NCBI GenBank assembly: GCA_042408595.1
Contig: JBHOQX010000044.1
Span: 1 to 64,000, forward strand
Source of the DNA: JBHOQX01 sp042408595
GTDB lineage: Bacteria; Chloroflexota; Chloroflexia; Chloroflexales; Roseiflexaceae
Direction of reading: 5' to 3'
DNA length: 64,000 nucleotides
Shown here: positions 26,135 to 35,400 of the stretch, piece after piece
Layout: each line of letters opens with the position of its first letter
How positions within the stretch are numbered: position 1 is the stretch's first letter
Made by a program: the position numbers and the translations under genes
The notes under the pieces: generated by a model
Database searches by the model: none
Told to the model about the DNA's origin: nothing
The model's input: only the letters and a program-made list of their open reading frames with translations

Positions 26135-26772
26135 ATGACAGCGGCGGTGTTATATGGTCCGCGGAATCGAGGCGTGGCCTCTCCCCGGCTATCGTATCGA
26201 TCCGTGTCGCGGCACCTCCCGCTAGTCCTGTGTGCGGTAGCGACATGCACTCCAATACCACTGGCGCAAACAGACGGGCGGACGTGGCGTTGATGTGGAT
26301 TTTGTTGACGACGACGCAGCAACTTGCCGCAGACCCGGTGCGGCTTGGCGAGCAGGCGGTGCTGGTGAGCATTCCGGATCACGACTCGTTCCTGTTGCGT
26401 GCGAGCGTCGTGTGCTCCATGGGAGTGACCATTACCCATGGGTATGGCTACAGCGCAGCCCATGTCTACGGTCGGGCGATCGCGCTGGTCAGGCGTAGCT
26501 GCACCGAGCTGCCACTGCTTTTGACACGCTGTCTGCCGCCGGGTGACGCCGCCCGGATGTTGTGTGGAACACTCCCGTGACGGCATGTGGCTTTTTGCGG
26601 GAGATAGTGCTGCATGAGGCCCCATACCTGTGATATGCCCTACGTGGTTCCGGTTCGCGATCCACGATAGCTACGCGCCGCTTGAGCAGGGCCCGGCTCG
26701 GGCGCGCGGCGCTATAGATAGCGACATAGTTTGTCGCGCGATCGAACACGATGTCTAGGCAGGAGGACACCG
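26135..26772. other. Long intergenic region between permease and binding-protein genes
   Basis: A 638-bp gap inside an otherwise tight transporter locus. One open frame (about 26250-26580, same frame as an out-of-frame run from 26017) would encode roughly 100 residues that I cannot match to anything. It may be decayed coding DNA. CCATGGGAGTGACCATTACCCATGG around 26417-26442 is a loose inverted repeat. No strong promoter was found; AGGAGGA at 26761 is the ribosome site of the next gene. Confidence 0.4.
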
Positions 26773-28347
26773 ATGACCTCGCACCGGGATCAGCAGGAGA
26801 AGCTGGCAATCGCCAAGGCATGCGCCGACCTGCGGCAGGGACGAATCAGCCGCCGCGAGTTCTTCCGGATCTGTGCCATGGCCGGCCTCAGCTTCAGCAC
26901 CGTGGGCCTGATGGCCGCCTGTGGGCAGGCGCCGCGCAGCACCGCCCAACCCACCGCAGCGCCGACCGCTGCCCAAATTGCGGCGACGGCGGGACCCGCA
27001 TCGGCCAGTGAGGCCAGCAGTGACGCGGCCAAGTTCCTTAAGGACGTTGGCAGTAAGTTCAAAGGCACCACCATCCGCGTCGTTTCCGAGTCAACCCCGC
27101 CAAGCCGCGCGATCAGCGAGATCATGAAGCAGGAATTCATCCCGCTCACCGGGATCAATGTAGAATGGGAGCAGTTGCCGCTCGACCAAGTGCTCGCCAA
27201 GGTGAGTCAGGATACCGCCGGTGGTCTTGGCTCAAACGATCTCTACTACTGGGATCAGGCGTGGGTCGGCCGCTTTGTCAACGATGCGGTCAACCCGAAA
27301 GAGCTGATCGAGACCAAAAAGGATCTAGCTTACCCAAACTACAACTTCGACGACTTCCTGCCGCCGCTGGTCGACCATATCGCATCCTACAAGGGCCAGT
27401 TGGTTGGTTTGCCCTATGATGTGCCGATCTTCATCATGATGTACCGTAAGGACATTTTTGATGAACTGAAGCTACAAGTCCCCAAAACAATGACCGAGTA
27501 TCTGAATGTCGTCAAGGCAATTGACGAGGCCAAGCGCGGTGCTGGCGTCTACGGTACGGTCGGTCAGTGGAAATCGGGCCACTATGCGCTGCAGTGCGAC
27601 ATGACTGCCTGGCTATGGAGCCACGGTGGCGCGCACTATGACAACACAGGTAGAGCAATTATCAACAACGAGCAGGGGATCGCCGGTCTGACCTATATGA
27701 TGGAGCTTGGCAAGCACATGCCTCCCGGCGCGACCACCTGGGATTGGTCGGGCCAGGGCGATGCCTTCACCCAAGGGCTGGCTGGCATCATGATCTCGTG
27801 GGGTGAGTTCTTCCCGGGCTTCGATGTTCCGGATAAGTCCAAAGTCGTTGGACTCGTCGAGCCGGCCCCGTGCCCGAAAGAGGATCAGCTGCGGTCGAAA
27901 GATCAATGCGGCTTTGATGAGACGCCCGGCATCAGCCACCAAGGTGGCAGCTGCATGGCGCTCTCCAAGTATTCCAAGAACCAAGACGCAGCTTGGATCT
28001 TCCTGCAGTGGGCGACCTCATCCGATATCCAGACACGCGCCTCGCTGCTCGGCGGCGGCTCCTCGCCGATGCGCAAGTCGACATTCGAGGATCCGCGCGT
28101 GAAAGAAAAGGCGACGGTCACCGCGGGAACCACACGGCATTTCGGGGTGACCCTCGATGCCATCTTGAATCGCATGGGGACCGAGCCGCATTTGCCACAG
28201 TGGGCCGCGCTCTCGGTCGACGTGACAGCGACCGAGCTTGGGAAAATGGTCACCGGTGCACAGGACGTCAAGGCTACCGCCGATGCCATGGCGAAGGGCC
28301 TCGATGCCGGTGCCCAAGAATACCTGAAATCCGGTGGCAAAGCCTAG
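26773..28347 (+). CDS. ABC transporter substrate-binding protein, Tat lipoprotein (sugar/polyol)
   Basis: A 524-residue family 1 extracellular solute-binding protein. The leader holds a twin-arginine motif (SRREFFRI, about residue 25) and a lipobox LMAAC (about residue 45), so it is exported folded by Tat and lipid anchored. A Ser/Ala/Pro-rich linker follows. VEWEQLPLDQVLAKV, YWDQAWVGRFV, GLPYDVPIFIMMYRKD and WDWSGQGDAFTQGLAGIMISW are typical of the polyol and sugar binding group. ATG 26773 is chosen because AGGAGGA precedes it. It is separated from the permeases by 638 bp but is on the same strand, and no ATPase gene is found nearby. Confidence 0.88.
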   Translation: MTSHRDQQEKLAIAKACADLRQGRISRREFFRICAMAGLSFSTVGLMAACGQAPRSTAQPTAAPTAAQIAATAGPASASEASSDAAKFLKDVGSKFKGTTIRVVSESTPPSRAISEIMKQEFIPLTGINVEWEQLPLDQVLAKVSQDTAGGLGSNDLYYWDQAWVGRFVNDAVNPKELIETKKDLAYPNYNFDDFLPPLVDHIASYKGQLVGLPYDVPIFIMMYRKDIFDELKLQVPKTMTEYLNVVKAIDEAKRGAGVYGTVGQWKSGHYALQCDMTAWLWSHGGAHYDNTGRAIINNEQGIAGLTYMMELGKHMPPGATTWDWSGQGDAFTQGLAGIMISWGEFFPGFDVPDKSKVVGLVEPAPCPKEDQLRSKDQCGFDETPGISHQGGSCMALSKYSKNQDAAWIFLQWATSSDIQTRASLLGGGSSPMRKSTFEDPRVKEKATVTAGTTRHFGVTLDAILNRMGTEPHLPQWAALSVDVTATELGKMVTGAQDVKATADAMAKGLDAGAQEYLKSGGKA

Positions 28348-28460
28348 CGCACGCTACCGGCTGCACTGGCACGCGCTCACCAGCGCACTTTCCTGACACC
28401 GCTTCGTTGCGCTCTCGCGTTGTGGCTGGCCAGCGCGAGAGCGCAACAGGAAGATGAGCT

Positions 28461-29993
28461 ATGACAGCTGATCTAGTCTTGGCGGTCGATAGCAGCACGA
28501 CCGCAACCAAAGCGATCGTCTGGGATCCACAAGGGCGCGTGGTGGCCGAGGGGCGCGGTACCTACCCCCTGCTTCACCCTGCCCCTGGCTTTTATGAGCA
28601 ACAGGCCGATGCTTGGTGGACGGCGGCAACGGCGGCGCTGCGCGACGCAACCGCCCAAATCGATCCACGCCATCTAGCCGCCCTGTGCATCACGCATCAG
28701 CGCGAAACATTCGTGCTGGTGGACGCACAATGCCGCCCGGTTCGTAATGCCATTCTATGGCTCGACGAACGCGCGCGGGCGCAGGTCGCAGCCATGGATT
28801 CGCGCTTCGGCAATGCGCGTCTGCACCAGATTACCGGCAAGCCTGTGGCGATGACCCCATCGCTGTATAAACTCCTTTGGCTGCAGGAGCACGAGCCGCA
28901 ATCGCTCCGTCACGCCCACAAAATTCTCGATGTCCACGCCTTCCTGGTCTGGCATCTGACCGGCCAGTGGAAGACCAGCTGGGCATGCGCCGATCCGATG
29001 GGTCTAGTCGACATACGCACGTGGACCTGGTCGAGCGAGATAATGACAGCACTGGGGCTAGACCCAGCCCAGTATGTCGAACTGGTGCCGCCAGGAGCAA
29101 TTATCGGCGAGGTAACCGACCTGGCCGCCCGTACCACCGGATTGCCCGCCGGCCTGCCGGTGATAGCCGGGGCTGGCGATGGGCAGAGCGCCGGCTTGGG
29201 CACAAATATTACCCGGAGCGGCATGGCGTATCTCAACCTCGGCACGGCGGTTGTATCGGGCGCACACTCTGAAAGCTACGTTGCCAATCTGTCATTCCGC
29301 ACGCTCGGCTCGCCCATCGCCGGCGCTTATACCCTGGAAACGTTGATTCGTGGCGGTACGTTCACTGTCAGCTGGTTTGTCGAGCGGTTCGCCCAAGATC
29401 TAAAGCACGTAGCGCTATCACTGACCCCCGAGGAATTGCTCGAGGCGGGGGCGCGCAAAGTGCCACCGGGTGCACTTGGGCTGATACTCGTACCCTACTG
29501 GAATGGGGTGACCAACCCGTACTGGGATAACAGTGCGACCGGCATTACAGTTGGCTGGACCGGCTCGCACCGTCGCGAGCACTTCTACCGTGCGGTGCTA
29601 GAAGGGATCGCGTTTGAGCAGCGGTTGGGAACCGAGGGGGTCGAGCAAGCGCTTGGCCATCCGATTGAAGAGTATATCGTGCTCGGTGGCGGCTCCAAGA
29701 GTTTGCTGTGGCAGCAAATTCTGGCCGATGTCACCGGCAAACGGGTTACCCAGGCTGGAACAGCGGAGGCGACATGCCTGGGCGCAGCGATTCTGGCGGC
29801 CGCAGCAGTGGGGTGGTATCATGATGTGCGCGAGGCAGCATCAGCCATGACGCACACCGGGATGACCCACGAGCCTCATTCGGAGACTCAGGCCATCTAT
29901 GACCAACTGTACCGCGAGGTATATCTTGATTTGTATCCGGCGTTGCGTCGTGCGACCGCGCGGCTGACTGCGTTGACGCATGGGCCGGCCTGA
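28461..29993 (+). CDS. Xylulokinase/gluconokinase-like FGGY carbohydrate kinase
   Basis: A 510-residue FGGY kinase: LVLAVDSSTTATKAIVWD, GFYEQQADAWWTA, CITHQRETFVLVD, WLDERARAQV, phosphate loop YLNLGTAVVSG and VLGGGSKSLLWQQILADVTG near residue 410, a hallmark of xylulokinase-type enzymes. The probable reaction is ATP-dependent phosphorylation of a ketose such as D-xylulose, though glycerol/erythritol kinase-type substrates are possible. It is the third FGGY enzyme in 15 kb and lies between the binding protein and a zinc dehydrogenase, so may act on the product of that dehydrogenase. Confidence 0.85.
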   Translation: MTADLVLAVDSSTTATKAIVWDPQGRVVAEGRGTYPLLHPAPGFYEQQADAWWTAATAALRDATAQIDPRHLAALCITHQRETFVLVDAQCRPVRNAILWLDERARAQVAAMDSRFGNARLHQITGKPVAMTPSLYKLLWLQEHEPQSLRHAHKILDVHAFLVWHLTGQWKTSWACADPMGLVDIRTWTWSSEIMTALGLDPAQYVELVPPGAIIGEVTDLAARTTGLPAGLPVIAGAGDGQSAGLGTNITRSGMAYLNLGTAVVSGAHSESYVANLSFRTLGSPIAGAYTLETLIRGGTFTVSWFVERFAQDLKHVALSLTPEELLEAGARKVPPGALGLILVPYWNGVTNPYWDNSATGITVGWTGSHRREHFYRAVLEGIAFEQRLGTEGVEQALGHPIEEYIVLGGGSKSLLWQQILADVTGKRVTQAGTAEATCLGAAILAAAAVGWYHDVREAASAMTHTGMTHEPHSETQAIYDQLYREVYLDLYPALRRATARLTALTHGPA

Positions 29994-30195
29994 GCAGCCG
30001 CCCGGGAGGTTTCCGGCAACACAAGGGCTACCCTCTGCGGCAGCAGAGGACGCTACGGCGGGTCAGCGGTGCGGCCGCCGCTGACCTGCTCCAAACCAAC
30101 GTCTTGGAAGATAGCACGCTTGGAAAGCGCGCACCGCATGACAATCACGCGGGGTCCACCGTGTACCCGTTGTGGTGGCTGTATCTGGAGGGTGT

Positions 30196-31215
30196 GTGCG
30201 AACCGCTGTGTGTGAGGAAACGGGCAAGATCACGATTGTTGAGGCATCACGCCCAGAACCCGGTCCGGGCGAATTGCTGGTACGAGTACAGGCGTGCGGG
30301 GTGTGTGGAACGGACCTGCTCAAGCTGTACACTCCAACGATTACCAAGCCGGTGCAACTCGGGCATGAGGTCGTTGGTACCGTAGCGGCGATCGGATCCG
30401 GCGTGCACGGCTGGAGTATCGGGCAACGGCTGGCGTTGGCACATCATGCGCCGTGTTATGCCTGCCACTTCTGCCGGCATGGTGCCTATTCGATGTGCCC
30501 GACGTTTAAGAACAGTAACATCCAGCCAGGTGGCTTTTCAGAGTATGTGCTGCTCCCGGCACCGCTTGTCGGGCAGACCGCGCTCGCTATACCTGACTCT
30601 ATTCCGGACGAACGGGCGGTCTTTGTCGAGCCGCTGGCTTGTTGCATCCGGGCACTTAAACGTGTACCTGCGCTGCTGGCCGGCGATACGGTGGTGGTTG
30701 TGGGTGCTGGCGCTATTGGAGTGCTGTTCGTCGCGCTGCTTCAGCATCGCGCGGTTCAGACCTTCGCACTGGAGCTGCGCGCCGATCGACGAGCCTGGGT
30801 GCACACCTGGGGCGCCCGTGGGCTCGATCCGACACAATCCGATCCGCATGCTATTGTCCAAGCAGCGACCCACGGGCGTGGCGCCGATCTGGTGGTCCTA
30901 ACCGTGGCGAATGCAACAACAGTTGCACAGGCGTTTGCGCTGGTGCGTGACGGTGGGACACTCCTGGTATTCGGGGCACAACCAACTGACTCGCTGGCGA
31001 CGATTGACCTCTGGGATGTGTACCGACGTGAAGTGGTTGTGCTGAGCAGCTATTCGCCTTCCCCGGCGGATCTGCACGAAGCGCTACACCTGCTCTGCCA
31101 GCCCGGGTTTGCCTTTGAGCGCCTGGTCACCCTGCAACTCCCCCTCGAACGAATTGCCGAAGGAATGGCGCGGGGTATGCGCCAGGAAGTCCTCAAAGTC
31201 GTTATTCGACCTTGA
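30196..31215 (+). CDS. Zinc-dependent MDR alcohol/polyol dehydrogenase 2
   Basis: A 339-residue medium-chain dehydrogenase. Zinc ligands appear in CGVCGTD, GHEVVGTVA and VEPLACCIRAL; structural cysteines in CYACHFCRHGAYSMC; the NAD fold begins VVVVGAGAIGVLFV. GTG 30196 gives the family start VRTAVCEETGK; the frame is open to GTG 30172, but that adds residues not usual in the family. A GGAGG site is rather close to 30196, so the exact start is uncertain. It follows the xylulokinase-like gene and is 13 bp before the SorC regulator, probably in one transcript. Substrate likely a polyol or sugar alcohol. Confidence 0.85.
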   Translation: MRTAVCEETGKITIVEASRPEPGPGELLVRVQACGVCGTDLLKLYTPTITKPVQLGHEVVGTVAAIGSGVHGWSIGQRLALAHHAPCYACHFCRHGAYSMCPTFKNSNIQPGGFSEYVLLPAPLVGQTALAIPDSIPDERAVFVEPLACCIRALKRVPALLAGDTVVVVGAGAIGVLFVALLQHRAVQTFALELRADRRAWVHTWGARGLDPTQSDPHAIVQAATHGRGADLVVLTVANATTVAQAFALVRDGGTLLVFGAQPTDSLATIDLWDVYRREVVVLSSYSPSPADLHEALHLLCQPGFAFERLVTLQLPLERIAEGMARGMRQEVLKVVIRP

Positions 31216-31228
31216 ACGTGGGAGAGCG

Positions 31229-32239
31229 ATGGTGCGACAGCAAAGTCGGGATGATTTGCTTGCGCTGGTTGCCAGCCTATATTATGAGCAAGATTGTAAC
31301 CAGCAGGAGATCGCTGAGCGCTTACACCTATCGCGCTCGAACATCTCTCGTATGATCCAAGAGGCAAAGGCGAAAGGGATCGTTGAGGTACGCGTCCGTA
31401 AGCCGATCTATCGGGCTGAACCGTTAGAGCACGCACTGAAAGAGCGCTTTGGTCTAGTAGAGGCGTTGGTGCTCGACAGTATGGGGCGCGACTCGGTGGA
31501 CAACCTGCCAGGCGTCGGACGGTTGGCAGCACGCTATCTAGAACACATCCTCAAACCCCACACGAGCCTCGCGATCTCGTGGGGCACCGGTGTCCATGCC
31601 GCTGTTCATGCGCTGACACCCATGCCGGAACTCCAGGTAGACGTCGTACAGATGCTTGGGAGCGTTGGTTCGTCCAATCAAGCGATTGATGGCACCGAAC
31701 TGGCGCGGCGGCTGGCTGAGCTGCTCGGTGGGCGCTATTACTATCTGCACGCCCCGGTTTTGGTCGAGAATCCGACCGTGCGCGACATGCTGATCGCTGA
31801 GGCAACCATCCAGGAGACGTTGGACCGGGCGCGCAAAGCCGCGATCGCCCTGGTCGGCGTTGGGACGACCGAAGCGGGCGCGAATAGCTTTGTGCGTGCC
31901 GGTCACCTGACAGAGTTACAACTGAGCGCGTTGCGCGCGCAGGGCGCGGTTGGCGAGATCAGCGGCCAGCACTTTGATATTGACGGGAACCCGGCCAATT
32001 TGTCGATCAACCGCCGGGTGATCGGGATCGACCTGGAGGCAGTGACACACATTCCGATAGTGATCGGTGTCGCACGGGGGCTGCCGAAGGCGAAAGCCAT
32101 TCTTGCGGCGCTTCGGGGCCGCTTCATCCGCGTCCTCGCGACAGATGATGTAACGGCAGCAGCCATCCTCGAACATGATGCGCTGACTCATCATAGTGGA
32201 CAAGCCATGCGCGCCGGACAGCGACAGGACGGAGCCTAG
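31229..32239 (+). CDS. SorC-family transcriptional regulator of the carbohydrate cluster
   Basis: The 336-residue protein has an N-terminal helix-turn-helix (CNQQEIAERLHLSRSNISRMIQEAKAKGIV, about 22-52) and a large C-terminal sugar-phosphate sensing domain (about 60-325; ISWGTGVHAAVHAL, QMLGSVGS, VGVGTTEAG, GQHFDIDG) of the SorC/DeoR sugar-binding type. Family members include SorC, DeoR of Bacillus and EryD; they are tetrameric repressors or activators released by a phosphorylated sugar. ATG 31229 follows GGGAGAG. Its position at the end of the dehydrogenase set suggests it controls the island. Candidate operators are the 13-bp repeat at 24000-24034 and the sites at 20415-20559. Confidence 0.9.
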   Translation: MVRQQSRDDLLALVASLYYEQDCNQQEIAERLHLSRSNISRMIQEAKAKGIVEVRVRKPIYRAEPLEHALKERFGLVEALVLDSMGRDSVDNLPGVGRLAARYLEHILKPHTSLAISWGTGVHAAVHALTPMPELQVDVVQMLGSVGSSNQAIDGTELARRLAELLGGRYYYLHAPVLVENPTVRDMLIAEATIQETLDRARKAAIALVGVGTTEAGANSFVRAGHLTELQLSALRAQGAVGEISGQHFDIDGNPANLSINRRVIGIDLEAVTHIPIVIGVARGLPKAKAILAALRGRFIRVLATDDVTAAAILEHDALTHHSGQAMRAGQRQDGA

Positions 32240-32385
32240 CAACCGGTATCCGACCAGAGCACTCTACGGCAAGGTCGCCTGTGGGCGACACGCCATGTGG
32301 TGAGTCTGTTTTCCCCCTTCGGAACCTATGCGCGCAGACTCAGCCCGATCGAATGATACGGCGGAAGAAAAGAATACGCACACCA

Positions 32386-34044
32386 TTATAGTACTTGTGC
32401 CATTTGCCTGCTCCTCCGAAGCGCTTCCATCAATCCGGATTGCAGCGTGGCGTGGGTCGCCATACCGTGGAGGGTGACGCCAAGCTGCACGATCGTCGCC
32501 GCAACCTCTGGCCGAATGCCGACGAGCGTGACCTGACAGCCGAGAAGTTGGGCGGCCTGCGCGGCGTGGAGCAGCCCAAGAGCAACGTGGGTGTCGACCA
32601 CCGGCACAGCAGTGATGTCGAGCAGCACAAGCCGGAGGCGCTCGTGCTCAATGCCCTGAAGCAGGCGTGTTTGCAGTCGCTGCAGGCGATCACTATCGAG
32701 CGCACCAACGATCGGAAGCACCGCGATCCGATCCAAGAGCGGAATGAGCGGTACCGAACTCTGACGCAATTGCTCGCTCAGCATGTCGCGCTCGGAGAGC
32801 GTTGTGCGCAGAGCATCAAGCGTAGCTTGCAAGTTTTGGGTGCGCTCCTCAATGCGCGACTCGAGCGTATGGTGAGCTTCTTCTAATTGTGCCACCATGT
32901 GGTTAAAAGCTGTGCCCAGTTGGCCGATCTCATCCTCTCCAGTGATCGGCACGCGTTGTCGTAGATCACCACGAGATACCTGGGCAACCGCTCGCCTGAG
33001 CGCCAGAAGTGGCCGGGTGATCACTTGGCTGGCTACGGCCCCCAACGTGATGATGCCGACCGCTACTATCAGGCCAATCAACAGGGTTCCTTTCCACAGA
33101 TTCACGACAGGCGCGAGAGCTTCGTCGCGCTGCTGGGTAGCGATAGCGATCCACCCGAGACCGCGATAGTGAGAGTAGCCGTAGAACGCAGCCGTGCCGG
33201 CGAGCCGCGCCGGGTCGAACCACATGCGCCCGAAGGTCTGGTCCATCGTTCTGCTCCAGATGGCCTGGCGTTGTTCCTGGCTGAGCAGGATACGATCCCG
33301 CAGAACCATTTCGCGCTTTGGCGAGCTGAGGATGAGGCCGTCTTTGTTGATAAGGGTGATATCCAAGCTGCGCGCGCCGCTTGCCCGTGGCGAGTCGAGG
33401 GTACTGGTCGCTAGGGTGCGGATCACATTCCAATCGAGAAAGGCACTCCACACCCCGATCGTCGCACCGCGTTCGTCACGGATTGGATAGGAAAGGGTGA
33501 TCACGCGTCCCGACTCGGGATCGCTGCTGAGCAGCATGGGTTCAACGTAGAGATCGGAAACGTAGCTCTGGCCGGCCGGCAACGGCCGATCGAGCCAGAT
33601 GCGAAACCACTCTTTGTCGGCGACCGAGCGTCCAACTAGGTTGGGAATGTTGGCAAATTCATCAGCGGTGTTCATCGCACGGATGATCCCTTGGCGATCG
33701 ACGGCAACCATCACAATGTAGATCGGACTGTAGGTGTGGACCAAGTTGTTCATCACCGGGGTAAGTTGCGTGGGATCAAGCGTGCGCGCCTCGCTCATTG
33801 CCGCAAAGGTTTGGATGTCATTGACCCGGTCGAACATCATGCGGTCGATCTTTTCGGCCGCTGTCGTCGCAATATCGTCGAGCCGATCACCGATCTGGCC
33901 TTCAAGCGTGTTGGCGGCAAAATAGGTGCCGAGCGCTCCCATCAGCAGAATGGCCAGGAGCCCTGTGACCAGCAGCAGAGCGGTGAGGCGCCGCTGAAGG
34001 GATGTCGTGAAGACGCCGCGCGTGATGGTGTGCAGGATCGCCAT
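32386..34044 (-). CDS. Membrane sensor with Cache, HAMP and STAS domains (RsbR-like output)
   Basis: A 552-residue protein on the opposite strand to the island. One N-terminal transmembrane helix (LTALLLVTGLLAILLMGALGTY) precedes an extracytoplasmic double Cache-like domain (about 45-290; VNDIQTFAAMSEAR, YVSDLYVEPM, ITLSYPIRDERG), then a second helix, a HAMP segment (ITRPLLALRRAVAQVSRGDL), a coiled coil (ERTQNLQATLDALRTTL) and a C-terminal STAS domain (RIAVLPIVGALDSDRLQRLQ..., VLLDITAVPVVDTHV), as in RsbR co-antagonists. No kinase or RsbT/RsbS partner is adjacent. It likely senses a small ligand outside the cell. Start ATG 34044 has a GGAG site. Confidence 0.85.
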   Translation of the reverse strand: MAILHTITRGVFTTSLQRRLTALLLVTGLLAILLMGALGTYFAANTLEGQIGDRLDDIATTAAEKIDRMMFDRVNDIQTFAAMSEARTLDPTQLTPVMNNLVHTYSPIYIVMVAVDRQGIIRAMNTADEFANIPNLVGRSVADKEWFRIWLDRPLPAGQSYVSDLYVEPMLLSSDPESGRVITLSYPIRDERGATIGVWSAFLDWNVIRTLATSTLDSPRASGARSLDITLINKDGLILSSPKREMVLRDRILLSQEQRQAIWSRTMDQTFGRMWFDPARLAGTAAFYGYSHYRGLGWIAIATQQRDEALAPVVNLWKGTLLIGLIVAVGIITLGAVASQVITRPLLALRRAVAQVSRGDLRQRVPITGEDEIGQLGTAFNHMVAQLEEAHHTLESRIEERTQNLQATLDALRTTLSERDMLSEQLRQSSVPLIPLLDRIAVLPIVGALDSDRLQRLQTRLLQGIEHERLRLVLLDITAVPVVDTHVALGLLHAAQAAQLLGCQVTLVGIRPEVAATIVQLGVTLHGMATHATLQSGLMEALRRSRQMAQVL

Positions 34045-34332
34045 CGTGTTTCTCCGGGCAGGATCGGTGGACAGATCACCAGGGGGCACTGCTCGACACG
34101 CCGTGTGCCGCAACTTTCTTGACATACGCCGTGGTGGTTCGACCTACGAGCACCAGGCTCACCGGTGGAGGTGAGTCACGTCATGCTGGTGGCAATGGTA
34201 GCGGTAGCCGAAGCCGGTAGGCAACCAGCCAGGATCGAGAGCCTACCTGATAGCACCTTTAGGTAGCATGATGGCACACCGCGCGCCTCAGGATGATCAC
34301 AGTTCTGAATCAAATTGTGAGGAACAACAAGG

Positions 34333-34728
34333 ATGGGTGCAATTCATCATCAGAGCGCCGCCCCCGACGCCCCAACATGGGACTACCTGACCGTGCCGGT
34401 TAAGGAGTACACCAGCGGGGGGGCAACGCCTGGCGCAACTCGGCGTATTTTGATCGGCCACGCTGAAGGGGCGGATGACTTTATCATTCGCTACTTCACC
34501 TTGCCTCCAGGGGGGCACTCAGCGCTTGAGAGCCATCCGCACCAGCATGGCGTGGTGATTGTCCAAGGGCAAGGACGCGTGCTGCTCGGCGATACCTGGA
34601 CTCCGATCGGCGTCGGCGATGTGGTCTACGTTGCCCCCAACGAGCAACATCAGTTCAAAGCCGATCCGAATCAACCACTCGGCTTTCTGTGCGTCATCCC
34701 TGCATGGGCCAAGCGACCGCAACCCTGA
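34333..34728 (+). CDS. Cupin-domain protein
   Basis: A 131-residue single cupin. The metal-binding motif 1 is in PGGHSALESHPHQHGVVIVQGQGRV (two His close together) and motif 2 in VGDVVYVAPNEQHQF with a late His; both strands of the barrel are present. Small cupins of this kind often act as sugar or polyol isomerases or as ligand sensors, but the motif alone does not tell. It is the last gene of the lower-GC region. Confidence 0.75.
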   Translation: MGAIHHQSAAPDAPTWDYLTVPVKEYTSGGATPGATRRILIGHAEGADDFIIRYFTLPPGGHSALESHPHQHGVVIVQGQGRVLLGDTWTPIGVGDVVYVAPNEQHQFKADPNQPLGFLCVIPAWAKRPQP

Positions 34729-35080
34729 GTCGGCGACAGACAAGTCCTGTGGTTGGGCAGAGGCGTCCGCGTCTCTGCGCCGCCGTGGAGGAGCGTGCCC
34801 CTGACGGCGCAATCGTCGTGCCGCGCGCCACGGTGCGGCGCGCGTCGATGTCAATTCACGTGGAGTGATCGGCGGTATGAGGCCGTTTGCGGCACCACGC
34901 CATCGATCAGGGTAGCCGGAGCGTGGTTATACCTGCCCGAGCTGTGGCGGCTGATGGTCGGCCATGACCTCGACGCGCGCCAGTCTGTGCCGGTACAACC
35001 GAGTTGCCTACACCGTGGGTTATGGTGCTCGCTCCGTGCCGGGCGGCATGGTATACTGCATCCGCGCACAGGAGGCCGGT
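34729..35080. other. Intergenic region at the right edge of the island
   Basis: 352 bp where composition returns to the high-GC style of the flanks. It contains no integrase remnant, no duplicated tRNA-Gly end and no gene that I can recognise. A TATACT at 35052-35057 near the antitoxin start could be a -10 box without a good -35. Confidence 0.4.
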
Positions 35081-35400
35081 ATGCAGCGTACGATCGAAGC
35101 GATCATCCACCCGGACGGCACGGTCGAGCCGATCGAAGCGCTCGAGAGCCCGATGCCGCGGCGCGCGCTGCTGACCATCCTCGACGAACCGCCGGTCGGG
35201 CGGCCGCCCCACCCGCCGGCGATGAGCGCGCCCGGCTCGACGCGACCCTGCGCGCCGCCGGGCTGCTGGTCGTTCCAGAGGACATCCCGGAAGAGCTCCA
35301 GCTGCCATCCGAAGAGGGGCGAGCTGCGCTCGCACGCCGTATCCCACCGAGAACGCCGCTGTCCCGTCTTATCCTAGAAGAGCGCGACGAGTCCTTTTGA
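35081..35400 (+). pseudogene. Antitoxin of the PIN toxin, broken by a frameshift
   Basis: MQRTIEAIIHPDGTVEPIE starts at ATG 35081 (GGAGG site 5 nt before) and looks like the beta-strand N-terminus of a VapB-like or DUF104-like antitoxin. Around 35210-35230 the coding signal moves to another frame, which continues as DERARLDATLRAAGLLVVPEDIP...LILEERDESF and stops at 35398-35400, overlapping the toxin start (TGATG). A single-base deletion in the C-rich stretch near 35205-35222, or a -1 frameshift, would explain it. As read, the normal frame gives about 98 residues with an unrelated tail. Sequencing error is possible. Confidence 0.65.

Noticed and set aside
26017..26580. Open frame of 187 codons across the end of the MalG-like gene and the following gap
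   Set aside because: The first half overlaps the permease gene in another frame; the second half has no recognisable motif or ribosome site.
15621..35080. Attachment site duplicate or integrase for the carbohydrate island
   Set aside because: No copy of the tRNA-Gly 3' end and no integrase-like frame is visible between 34.7 and 35.1 kb or elsewhere in the window.
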